Assembly (NCBI RefSeq): GCF_012489685.1
Contig: NC_080042.1
Span: 12,600,150-12,664,149, forward strand
Origin: Lotus japonicus
Taxonomy: Eukaryota; Streptophyta; Magnoliopsida; Fabales; Fabaceae
Length of the DNA: 64,000 nucleotides
Reading direction: 5' to 3'
Made by a program: the position numbers and the translations under genes. The notes under the pieces are model-generated. The model did not search any database and was not told where the DNA came from. It saw nothing but the letters and a program-made list of their open reading frames with translations. How positions within the stretch are numbered: position 1 is the first letter of the stretch; each line of letters begins with the position of its first letter. Of the stretch, positions 54,907 to 64,000 are shown piece by piece.

Positions 54907-55713
54907 ATTTACAAAAGTCTCTTTCAAGGCAAAGAATGTTGTTTCCACCTCAAGGGCGTTGGAACTTCTGCATATCGACCTTTTTGGACCAGTGAAAAAT
55001 GAGTCTATAGGTGGCAAGAGATATGAGATGGTCATTGTGGACGACTATAGCCGCTGGACATGGGTAAAATTTCTATCCCGCAAGGATGAGTCTCATTCTG
55101 TGTTCTCTACCTTTATTGCCCAAGTGCAAAACGAGAAGGCTTGCAGGATTATGCGTGTCAGAAGTGATCATGGTGTAGGGTTTGAGAATGACAAGTTTGA
55201 GAGTCTGTTTGATTCCTATGGAATTGCACATGATTTCTCTTGTCCTAGAACTCCTCAACAGAAAAATGTTGTTGAGAGGAAGAATAGAACTCTTCAAGAG
55301 ATGGCTAGAACCATGCTTCAAGAAACTGACATGACAAAGCACTTCTGGGCTGAGGCAGTAAACACAGCATGTTACATTCAGAATAGAATCTCTATCAGAC
55401 CAATTCTGAATAAGACTAATTGTGGAAGAAAGTAAAACCCAACATTTCTTACTTTCATCCTTTTGGTTGCGTTTTCTATGCTTTGAATACTAAGGATAGA
55501 TTACATAAGTTTGATTCTAAATCTTCTAAATGTCTATTACTTGGTTACTCTGAACGATCTAAAGATTTTAGAATTTATAATACTGATGCTAAAACTATTG
55601 AAGAATCTATTCATGTTAGATTTGATGATAAGCTTGACTCTGATCAGTCAAAGCTAGTTGAAAAGTTTGCAGATATGAGTATTAATGTCTCTGACAATGG
55701 CAAAGCTCCATAA
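54907..55713 (+). pseudogene. Sirevirus C integrase
   Basis: Resumes after the Mutator-like insertion with TKVSFKAKNVVSTSRALELL, then HIDLFGPVKNESIGGKRYEM, VDDYSRWTWVKFLSR, RVRSDHGVGFENDKFES and CPRTPQQKNVVERKNRTLQE. The three acidic DDE positions are therefore present. A 7-bp deletion near 55425 (compare element B) shifts the frame before WKKVKPNISYFHPFGCVFY. A stop at 55711-55713 ends the linker. Integrase inserts element cDNA into the genome. Confidence 0.88.
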
Positions 55714-56455
55714 GAAGCTGAACCAGAGGAAGTTGAGCCAGAGGAAGATTCTCCAGAGGAAGTTGGTCCCTCTGATTCACAACCTCAGAAGAAGAGCAGA
55801 ATTGTTGCCTCTCACCCTAAGGAGTTGATTATGGGAAACAAAGATGAATCAGTCAGAACCAGATCAGCATTCAGACCCTCTGAAGAGACTCTACTTAGTC
55901 TGAACGGATTGGTATCATTAATTGAACCAAAATCAATTGATGAAGCTCTTTAAGACAAAGACTGGATTTTGGCAACGGAAGAAGAACTAAATCAATTCTC
56001 CAAGAATGATGTTTGGAACCTTGTCAAGAAACCTCAAGGCGCTCACATCATTGGAACCAAATGGGTATTCAGAAACAAGCTGAATGAAAAAGGAGATGTA
56101 GTCAGAAACAAAGCAAGGCTAGTTGCACAAGGCTACAGTCAGCAAGAAGGAATAGATTATACTGAAACTTTTGCTCCAGTAGCAAGATTGGAAGCAATCA
56201 GACTTCTGATCTCCTTCTCAGTGAATCACAACATAATTCTTCATCAGATGGATGTTAAGAGTGCCTTCCTGAATGGATACATCTCAGAGGAAGTATATGT
56301 GCACCAACCTCCTGGTTTTGAAGACGAGAAGAACCCTGACCATGTTTTCAAATTGAAGAAATCTCTCTATGGTCTGAAGCAAGCTCCCAGAGCATGGTAT
56401 GAGAGACTCAGCTCATTCCTTCTGGAAAATGAGTTTGTCAGGGGTAAAGTAGATA
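55714..56455 (+). pseudogene. Sirevirus C reverse transcriptase, first part
   Basis: Acidic linker, SLNGLVSLIEPKSIDEAL, a TAA at 55951-55953 in place of CAA, then an open frame from 55969: EEELNQFSKNDVWNLVKKPQ, RLVAQGYSQQEGIDYTETFA, LHQMDVKSAFLNGYISEEVY and LKKSLYGLKQAPRAWYERLS. It is cut after RGKVD by the solo LTR and continues at 60455. Confidence 0.88.
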
Positions 56456-56924
56456 TGTAACACCCCAATTTCCAGGTGTCACTTTAGTAACCAAAAATAA
56501 ACTTTACGCGGAAAACAGGTAATTTTTTTTCGTTTTCTTTCCTTTAAATCAAGCGATAAGGAAGTAAAGACAAAACCCCACAACTAAACTAACCGATATA
56601 CAATATATACATCTGTACAGCCTGAGCTGCACTCCATGTCACGCGAACACGCAGTGACTCCAAAGTAGTACGCCCGCAGGCACATATACAAACCAGAACT
56701 GTGTGTAAAAGTATCAAAATATACAGTTATCCAATGAGAATGTCGGCACCCAAAAATGGCCTGAAAGAAAGACCCCTATACTCCGACAGACTCTCTGTGA
56801 TCCTCCTCAAAAGAACCACACAAAAAGTCACACATCGGAACCTACCCTGTCCCCAAAAAGAAACTGACGATCAGAGCTCTACACAAAAAATGTCACTAAT
56901 CCTAACCTACCCTCCCAGCTCAGC

Positions 56925-57722
56925 TCACCACTCCTCCTCCTCCTCATCGCTGCTCGGCGAGTAGCTCTCCCCACTGCTCTCGGAGTCAGAGTCGGAATCC
57001 ACCGTAATCATCTCGGTGTCCAAGTCCATAACCTCCCTCCTCACTGTCCTGCGCACCGCTCTAGTCGAGCCGGTCTCCACATCCACCTCTCCTGTAAGAA
57101 CATCCTCCTCCACCACCCTCATCAAGGGGTCCACACGGTAGCCGTGCGGTGAAGAGAAAGATAAGAGACGTGAGGCAGATGGGACAACGGACTCCCTCCT
57201 CGGCTGTACGAGCCTAGAGGACGACGCCACGTCGGTAGAAGCGATGGCAGTAGCCGGAGGTGGCACAACAGGTGTAGCAGCAGCAGCAGGCTCGATCTCT
57301 TCTGGGTCCTCCTCAACAGAAGGTGAAGTCGGAGGTGGTGCAGGTGGTGCATGTCCAGTGCCTGGTCCACAGTGAACTGAGGGCGGCAAGTCAAAACTCA
57401 GCTCCATACGCCGTAGCACTCCTCTCGTCAGGCGTCCTCGCTCATCCGTCCGGTCCTCCATGACCCTTCCCCTATACGTCGCTCGGTGACCAGGGACATC
57501 GATCACCCAAGCGGTGGGGGCATCCCGATCCAGCAGCTCATATCTGATCCCCCCGAGGGAGAGACCATCGAGAACCAGTCGGCCATCGACATCTGGCAGC
57601 AGGCCAACCGCCCAAACACAAACATACAAACAAAGCCAAGGCGCTAGGGTCAACTCACAGAAATACATAGATATACACTCAAACATGTGATATGGGGTAT
57701 AGATATATGTTGATATATACAT
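56925..57722 (-). CDS. LTR-internal reading frame, longest copy (265 codons)
   Basis: A protein of unknown function encoded wholly inside the LTR. The likely conserved part starts near VGLLPDVDGRLVLDGLSLGG. It continues with DAPTAWVIDVPGHRATYRGR, VMEDRTDERGRLTRGVLRRM and ELSFDLPPSVHCGPGTG. After this come a Pro/Ala-rich linker, RAVRRTVRREVMDLDTEM and an acidic, serine-rich tail (DSDSDSESSGE, DEEEEE) ending at 56925. Related frames occur in the 3' LTR, the truncated LTR and the divergent solo LTR. No known domain is recognised. The 5' end (hydrophobic MYISTYIYTPYH) overlaps an AT-rich simple repeat and may not be translated; a later start is likely. Confidence 0.5.
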   Translation of the reverse strand: MYISTYIYTPYHMFECISMYFCELTLAPWLCLYVCVWAVGLLPDVDGRLVLDGLSLGGIRYELLDRDAPTAWVIDVPGHRATYRGRVMEDRTDERGRLTRGVLRRMELSFDLPPSVHCGPGTGHAPPAPPPTSPSVEEDPEEIEPAAAATPVVPPPATAIASTDVASSSRLVQPRRESVVPSASRLLSFSSPHGYRVDPLMRVVEEDVLTGEVDVETGSTRAVRRTVRREVMDLDTEMITVDSDSDSESSGESYSPSSDEEEEEW

Positions 57723-57840
57723 ATATAAACAATCCTAGCATGTTATGGCTCTAACATTGCTTCAATAAACAACCAGCACACAATCCAAGTCAGCATGAAT
57801 GTATGCGTGAAATGCACAATATGAATCCGGATTTGTGACG

Positions 57841-58061
57841 CGTTCCCGTTCGCCACAAGTGAAGCATTCCCGTTCTTCACTATGGATGGACCATTCCCGT
57901 TATCCATCCTGGATGAACCATTCCCGTTATTCATCCTTGGTGAACCATTCTCGTTATTCACCATATGATGAACCATTCCCGTTATTCATCATTTATGCAA
58001 GGTGAACCATTCCCGTTATTCACCATGATATGCACAGGTGAACCATTCCCGTTATTCACCC
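57841..58061 (-). repeat. minisatellite B (hairpin units) in the solo LTR
   Basis: Plus-strand units such as GGTGAACCATTCCCGTTATT followed by CACC or GGATGGACC/GGATGAACC variants are repeated about eight times. Sub-unit order differs from the truncated LTR at 39966-40155. Confidence 0.8.
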
Positions 58062-58145
58062 GATTGATGCAATATGGTTAGCCAAACAACGAATCGTCCT
58101 TACCACGAAAGTGTTTAGCTCACAACCCAATCTCAACAAACCCAT

Positions 58146-58295
58146 GAGTTAGTGTCGGTCAATACAACACAACTCGGAGTAAGTGTCGGTCAATACAACA
58201 CAACTCCATCCACAGAATACACAAGGGTCTAGTGTCGGTCAATACAACACAGCCCAAACAACAAGAGCACTAGGTGTCGGTCAATACAACACGGC
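58146..58295 (-). repeat. minisatellite A in the solo LTR (four cores)
   Basis: GTGTCGGTCAATACAACAC occurs four times with unequal spacers. Confidence 0.85.
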
Positions 58296-59754
58296 TCCAC
58301 AACACTCCCCAAGAGTACTAAAGTACTCGGTGACTTTCAATCATCACCATCGCTCACCTTAGTGGCTTTCCCCAATTCCGATAACTCTCCAAACCCACAA
58401 CAAAGGTCCACTTTTCCCCGTCTTTCGTAAATATTTTCCCCTTTAGTTCTCCTACGATTATTCATTTAGTAAAAATGTTTCGAATTGAATTAGTCAGGTT
58501 ATGAGTTTATTTCTCAAAGTCTAAGTCTCCCAAAGTCTCTAGTTTTCAAAATTCTATTCATTCTAGGTTTTCCGAAAACCAACCACCCAAAAGAAGTTTC
58601 CCGGGGAAAGTCTAAGTAAACCAACAAATCCCAACAAATGGCTAAGTCCCAAACCCCTCGTTTGAACTTGCCTAGGGTTGCTCATCCAACCCGAAATATC
58701 AAAGATCACCAGATCAATGAATCTCCACTCCGAAATCGCGTCAAAACGCTCAATCCAACAAAGCACAACATCACAACATCAGTTCATCACATAATCAACA
58801 TCAAAGTAAAGCATAAGTCGAATTGATCGACGCCTATCATGCATTCATAGCTAATATATAGTAAGTTGCCCTAACCTCGAGCTGTTCCAGCTTCGCAAAC
58901 AAAGTTCTCCTCAAACAATTGCTCTGAGTCTTCCAAAGTTCCTTCAACTGAACCTCGGAGAAAAACAAAGCAGAAACCAAACAAAATCGATTAGTTCGAT
59001 CACAAAACAATACATAAACGATAGACAAAGCATTAAAGCTTCAGAATACGACAACCGGGTACGAAAAGACAAGTTTTCGAAACCGAAAAACTCCCCCCTA
59101 AAGGATATAGCCCACGGCCTCAAAGGAAAAAGGGCTTCGGCTCTTTTCTTCGATCAAATCAATTCACAAGGTAGTTTTAGGGTAAAACTAAGGCAAAGGA
59201 ACTGTCGGAACAATTTTCGGACAATCGGGTCGAAATACGGCTATCCAGGGGCATTTTGGTCCAAAATAAAGGCTCAAAACTTCAAAGTTATCAGTTCTGA
59301 GAACAAATTTGACAGCAACGATCCTCATGACATCCGTGACAACAAATCCTAAAGGCACGAAGTCAGATTATAGCTTTTCGACAATAAAGTTTCGAAATGT
59401 GAGACAAAAAGGATTTTGAATTAGTTTTTCAGATCCCTGTCAACTGGATCACAATCAGAGTTTACTGACAGAGGTTTTAGGCTCATGGGAACCTAGAGAA
59501 CATAACCCAAGCGAGAAATCGAAGAAAACGGACAATTTTAGAAAAAGCTCAAAACTGTGAGCACAGAAACGACTTCAGAAACTCAGCAGAAACAGTAATC
59601 AGAGGTAGGAATCGTGTTAGTTACCTCGATACCTAGAAGTAGGGACGAACTGCACGAAGATTGGTCAAGGTTTCGCGAAAATATCCTCTTCTCCCTTGCT
59701 CTCCAAACTCGCGGCCCTTTAAGGAAAGAAATGAGAGGATTTTGCTTTTTCGCG

Positions 59755-59764
59755 CTATTTATAG
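59755..59764 (-). promoter_or_regulatory. TATA box of the solo LTR
   Basis: CTATTTATAG on the plus strand, CTATAAATAG on the LTR strand, about 690 bases from the LTR start. It could drive transcription leftward into the LTR reading frame or, from the flank, antisense to Sirevirus C. Confidence 0.65.
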
Positions 59765-60454
59765 GCGGGTGAAATCGCGGGAAATGAAAATTTCGCGATT
59801 CCGATTTTTGCAGCACGTTCACCGAAGAATTCTAAGAGAGATTCTGGCGTCAGAATTCCAGAACTCAAAACAAATATCTAGGATTTGGGAAAAACGATAT
59901 CCAAAACGCCAAAAGCGGTGTAAGTTAGTCTGTCCAGAAAAACTACTTTTTGCTGTGATGCTCAAACGACAAAACTTTGTACTGAAGAAAGATTGGAAAT
60001 GTCGAAACAAATCTCGTTACGCGGACGGAATCTTCGTTAGAAGTCCCGAATAGAAAAAGTCTTCATCCATCGCTCAAAACTAGGGTTTCGAAGCAAAGAA
60101 ATTAGAGTCGTCGAGCTTCCGGAAAGTGAAACCTATCGTGCGTACAGTCCAGAGTTCCGAAATGAAACGCTGGTCGATGGAAAAATAAAGAGAATCTTTA
60201 AATTTTCCGAGAGTTCAAAATCTCACTCAAAACGTTGCTTTAAGAGCGAAATAGCCTATTCTGGACACGCTCGCCATAAGGCAAGTGTGCAGACGACTCG
60301 CACTAACTCCGAAAACAACTACGCAACATTCCTCAAGCAATTCCTGAACTTTTTTCTTCATTAATCTTTCTCAAATAGCAAACTCCTGTCACGCTTACAC
60401 TGATTCTACGCGTGAGTCGGAAACTAGCTTGTTCTGAAAATCCAGGTCTTACAA

Positions 60455-61457
60455 GATACAACTCTCTTTTGCAAAAACTTACAAAGATGATATCTTAATT
60501 GTGCAAATTTATGTTGAGGATATTATATTTGGATAAGCTAATCCATCTCTTTGCAAAGAATTTTCTAAGATGATGCAGGCTGAATTTGAAATGAGTATGA
60601 TGGGAGAACTCAAGTACTTTATGGGAATACAAGTTGATCAAAAACCAGAAGCTACTTACATCCATCAGAGCAAGTACACAAAGGAACTTCTGAAGAAGTT
60701 CAATATGACAGAATCAATAATTTCTAAGACTCTTATGCATCCTACATACATTCTTGAGAAAGAAGATGCTAGTGGGAAAGTATGTCAAAAGCTCTATCGT
60801 GGAATGATATGTTCACTTCTATAGTTAACTGCATCTAGGCCAGATATTCTGTTTAGTGTACACTTATGTGCTAGATTCCAATCAGATCCTAGAGAAACTC
60901 ACTTAACTGCTGTTAAGAGAATACTCATATATCTGAAAGGTACCACTAACCTTGGCTTGATGTATAAGAAAACATCAGAGTATAAGCTTTCAGGTTATTG
61001 TGATGCTGATTATGCTGGAGATAGAATTGAAAGAAAGAGTACTTCTGGAAATTGTCAATTTCTGGGAAGTAACATAATCTCATGGGCAAGCAAGAGGCAG
61101 TCTATTGTTGCACTATCCACTACAGAGGCAGAATATATCTCAGCAGCTATTTGCAGCACTCAGATGCTCTGGATGAAACATCAACTAGAGGATTATCAAA
61201 TCCTTGAGAGAAACATTCCAATTTATTGTGATAACACTGCTGCTATCTCACTTAGTAAGAATCCAATCTTACACTCAAGGGCAAAACACATTGAGGTAAA
61301 GTATCACTTTATTAGAGATTATGTTCAAAAAGGCGTGCTTCTTCTGAAGTTTGTTGATACTGGCCATCAATGTGCAGATATTTTTACAAAGCCCTTAGCA
61401 GAGGATAGATTTATATTTATACTGAAAAATCTGAATATGGACTTTTGTCCAGCATGA
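60455..61457 (+). pseudogene. Sirevirus C reverse transcriptase end and RNase H
   Basis: Continues after the solo LTR. The active-site box reads YVEDIIFG, with glutamate replacing the first catalytic aspartate, followed at once by a TAA (60535-60537). Then EFEMSMMGELKYFMGIQVDQ is followed by a TAG at 60822-60824 in place of tyrosine. RNase H follows from about 60957: GYCDADYAGDRIERKSTSGN, WASKRQSIVALSTTEAEYIS and YCDNTAAISLSKNPILHSRA, with HQCADIFTKPLAEDRFIF at the end. The frame ends at 61455-61457. The active-site change alone would abolish polymerisation. Confidence 0.9.
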
Positions 61458-61885
61458 AGATGAATCAGAACCTCTGACTATGATGCTTCCTCATCAGAAG
61501 ATGTCTAGTTAAGAAGGTAACTCAGGCAGAAGATAAGTACCTATTGGTTCTTACTCTGAGACGAGACAGTAAGCGTGTGTCATTTACTATGATACATCGT
61601 TCCTTGTGCCCGTGCTGACAATCTGTTGTAATGAGTGTTGATGTGTTTTCTCTCCACCGTGTGATGTGTGTATTAACTGTTCATAATGATGTTCTTAATT
61701 TTCAACCGTTGATTTTACTTTTGCTTTTACAATCAACAACGGTTACTTTCTAAACCCACTACGCACACACGTTCTCCATCATTCACGTCTTTTGCTTCTC
61801 TCTCATGTTTGCAAAACCCTCACTCTCTTCGATTCTTTCTCGCTTTCACTCATCTCTATTCTACCCAAACCTTCTACCTTCAACA
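61458..61885 (+). other. spacer between pol and the env-like ORF of Sirevirus C
   Basis: Non-coding, with AATCAACAACGGTTACTTTC and a pyrimidine-rich stretch just upstream of ATG 61886, which could serve as a splice-acceptor context for a subgenomic message. That role is inferred by analogy with other elements carrying a third ORF. Confidence 0.5.
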
Positions 61886-64000
61886 ATGGAAAATTCTGAA
61901 AGAGCTGACTCCGGTGAACGATCTGACTCCGCCGATGGAAGAGTATTTCCCAGAATGTTTGTGGGTCTTCCAACAGGGAAAGTGGGTCATGTTCTGTGTC
62001 CTAGATCGACTGAGGATGCTCAAGCACAAGTCCAAGACAGGGAAGATGTTGTTCCCCTTTCTCAGAGAAGATGTGCAGTTACCTGCGTCTTCCCTCCAGA
62101 AGATCTCCAAGTTCTTGCTGAATGGAGATTTGACCTAGATAACCTTGTTGACAATGGAATTGATCTTCGTCCTGAAGTTCAAGCTCAAGGCTAGGAAGGG
62201 TATTTCCAAAGACTCCATGGTCCCGTTTATGATAAACTCATGCAGGAATTCTGGAAGCACGCTGACTACAATGAGTATCAAGTAGTGTCATTTGTCCTGG
62301 GGAAGAGGATCATCATTTCTGAGAAGTCGTTTGTAAGGCTTCTGGGTGAAGAAATAAGTAATGACTACAGATTCCAGTTGCCGGAATCAAAAGTCAAACC
62401 AAAAACAAAAGAGGCAGTCAACATGGCTCTTTATTCTACATGGAAGCCAGGGAAAAATGATGGCAAGACCAAGGATCTTCATTCTGAATTGCGAATCTGG
62501 CACAAGATTCTGCTAAACTGCATAAATCAAAGGCCAAAGGGGAGCTCTCCAGATTATATCAACTTCACTCAGAAGGTGTTGCTCTTCTTCATCAAGGAGC
62601 ACCGCAAAGTCTGTCTGCCCTACTTTCTCTTCTCCTATTTGAAGGAGTGCATCAAGAAGTCAAGAACCACTGCTTCACCCAAGTCTGCAATCAAATACAT
62701 ACCTTTTGGCAGACTGCTTTCTGACTTCTTCATTGAGAGCAAACTGATAAAGGATCTGCGAAAATTAGGATGCACTGAAGACTTGACAACAATTACTGGG
62801 GATGTCTTCACTCCTACTTCCATGAAGAGAATGGGCCTGATAGAAACAAAGGCTGAAGTCAAAATTGTTGATGCAAGACCAAGAAGAAGAACCCATCTGA
62901 AGGACTACCCCCTCTGGTCCAAGGCTGATGATCCAGAGGCAATCAGAATTTATCTTGCTGATTTGAGGCTGCAAGGCTATGAGATTAATGTGGATGAATT
63001 CTTCTGGAATCTTCCAGATCCTCCTGACTTTGAATCTCCCAGGAAGAGGAAGACTAAGAGAAAGAAAGTTGAAGCCTCTAAGGAGAATGATCCCTCTGAT
63101 GGTGATGACAATGATGATGATGAACCACCGACTCAGAAGAAGGCCAAGAAGGTCAGGATTGTGACTCAAGTCACTCATCTGCAACCAACTCAGGAGCCTG
63201 CTAGAACTGCACCTTCTACCAGAGTCACAAGATCTGCAGCTAGAGCTTCAAATAAGTTTGTTGTTCTTTCAGATGATGATTTAAATTTGTTTGATGCAAT
63301 TCATGATCAAACCAATCCTGAACCCACTCCAATGAATCAACCTACTTCTCATCCTTCACCCCCTAGGGCCTCATTCTTCCAACTTCCCATTGAGGAAGAA
63401 CCCCTCTGGAAAATGCTCCAAGCAAACAAACCCTCTGCTTCCACCTCACCTATTATACTTCCATACAATCCAGAAACCTCTAAACCACAAGTCATTGAAA
63501 CACAAGCCTCTAATAAAACCACCTCTGAACCACATACACATACTCACTCTGAACGTGAAATTCTCTCTCCTGGTCCCTCTGTTTCTTTTCCAACCAATGT
63601 TTCTTTCTCTTCTCCCTCAAATGAATCTGAGGCCAATCGGAAATTCTTTCAAATTGCAAGAGAAATGATTTCAGAAATTCCGGCACATTTCATTACTGTT
63701 CCTAGTCCAAACCGCTACCCTGGACCAAGGCCAGAACCTCTGGTTGCTCCGGATTTCCCAATCCAAGCGGTCCCTCTGGCTTCAATGCCTCCTCCACCTC
63801 CTCCTCCTCATTCTCCTCTTCCAGAGAATGATGAATCAGTCTCAAATCATTCCCCAGACAAATCATCAAATCCTGAGACTGAAACCTCTCATCAAAACCA
63901 TGAGACCAACATATCTGCACATCAGACTCTGCAGATTGGTTCTCCTTCTAAGGTAGCAAGTAGCAATCACTCTTCATCACCTGAACCAAACCTCTCCCTT
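61886..64000 (+). pseudogene. Sirevirus C env-like ORF (third ORF), one stop, runs off the window
   Basis: Starts at ATG 61886. A TAG at 62192-62194 replaces what is probably a tryptophan codon; apart from that the frame is open to the window edge (about 700 codons in all). Parts: acidic N-terminus; globular region with VVSFVLGKRIIISEKSF and CLPYFLFSYLKECIKKSRTT; basic patch RKRKTKRKKVE with the acidic run DGDDNDDDE; then a Pro/Ser/Thr-rich half (PPRASFFQLPIEEEPLWKML, SPNRYPGPRPEPLVAPDFPI). No signal peptide or transmembrane segment is evident in this part. The globular region resembles the plant transposon-protein family (Transposase_32-like), an assignment made without a search. This is the position of the SIRE1 env-like gene. 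Confidence 0.7.

Larger units (their letters stand above)
56456..60454 (-). mobile_element. complete solo LTR of the chromovirus family (minus strand)
   Basis: On its own strand it runs from TGTAAGACCTGG (60454) to GGGTGTTACA (56456), 3999 bp. It is flanked by the 5-bp duplication AGATA (56451-56455 and 60455-60459). No internal region remains, so it is a recombination product. It is the longest and apparently most complete LTR of this family in the window and serves as reference for the shortened copies at 14591, 26507 and 39009. It contains the TATA box, both minisatellites and the longest LTR reading frame. Confidence 0.95.
51665..64000 (+). mobile_element. Sirevirus-type Ty1/copia element C (plus strand), continues past the window
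   Basis: Order: gag (lacking its first part), protease, integrase, reverse transcriptase/RNase H, env-like ORF. The 5' LTR, primer site and gag N-terminus are missing at the head-to-head junction with B. It is interrupted by a Mutator-like element (53880-54906) and by a complete solo chromovirus LTR (56456-60454), both with target duplications. The many stops and a mutated RT active site show it is dead. The 3' LTR, if present, is beyond 64000. Confidence 0.9.

Noticed and set aside
61809..62138. 109-codon alternative frame over the start of the third ORF
   Set aside because: Shadow of the env-like ORF, whose frame is the one shared with element A.

Overview
The window is plant nuclear DNA made almost entirely of nested, decayed transposable elements. 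Sirevirus-type Ty1/copia elements, a long-LTR chromovirus (Ty3/gypsy), a plant L1-type LINE, Helitrons with PIF1-type helicase fragments and Mutator-like MITEs all point to a large angiosperm genome. The style of the Sirevirus gag, pol and env-like proteins suggests a papilionoid legume (Lotus, Medicago or Trifolium-like), but the genus is an inference. No intact host gene is visible. The only host-gene traces are fragments resembling splicing factor SF3B2 (about 36.3-36.7 kb) and B3 DNA-binding domains carried in a Helitron (9.4-11.2 kb).

Layout. 1-7.7 kb: a Helitron 3' end abutting a LINE tail, then an internally deleted LINE with both ends and its target duplication (2865-5793), then a long imperfect inverted repeat (about 6730-7665). 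7.7-13.3 kb: a rearranged Helitron with a minus-strand 3' end at 7682, helicase C-terminus, a 2.2 kb palindrome with a B3-domain gene fragment in each arm, and a plus-strand helicase N-terminal part. 13.3-31.7 kb: an old element with antisense coiled-coil ORFs, split by a 15.3 kb chromovirus (14591-29846, target duplication TCCTG). The chromovirus is itself split by a 4.0 kb solo LTR (21216-25247, target duplication AATGA) and carries a 1.37 kb tandem duplication that gives it two primer-binding sites.

31.7-38.9 kb: AT-rich, gene-poor DNA with a probable solo LTR (34139-36242) and the SF3B2-like exons. 38.9-49.6 kb: a copia gag scrap, a truncated chromovirus LTR (39009-41321) and minus-strand Sirevirus A, with env-like ORF, pol lacking integrase, gag, primer-binding site and 5' LTR. 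Sirevirus A is inserted in minus-strand Sirevirus B (49575-51647). 51.7-64 kb: plus-strand Sirevirus C, meeting B head to head, interrupted by a Mutator-like element (53880-54906, 9-bp target duplication) and a 4.0 kb solo chromovirus LTR (56456-60454, target duplication AGATA). Its env-like ORF runs off the right edge.

The least expected signal is in the chromovirus LTRs. They are unusually long (to 4 kb) and contain a protein-coding-like frame (265 codons in the best copy) that can be aligned in four LTR copies, including a divergent subfamily. They also carry two kinds of variable minisatellite, one made of hairpin-forming units. All element genes carry stops, frameshifts or deletions, so the locus looks silent and degenerating. 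Coordinates without a target duplication or ORF boundary are approximate.
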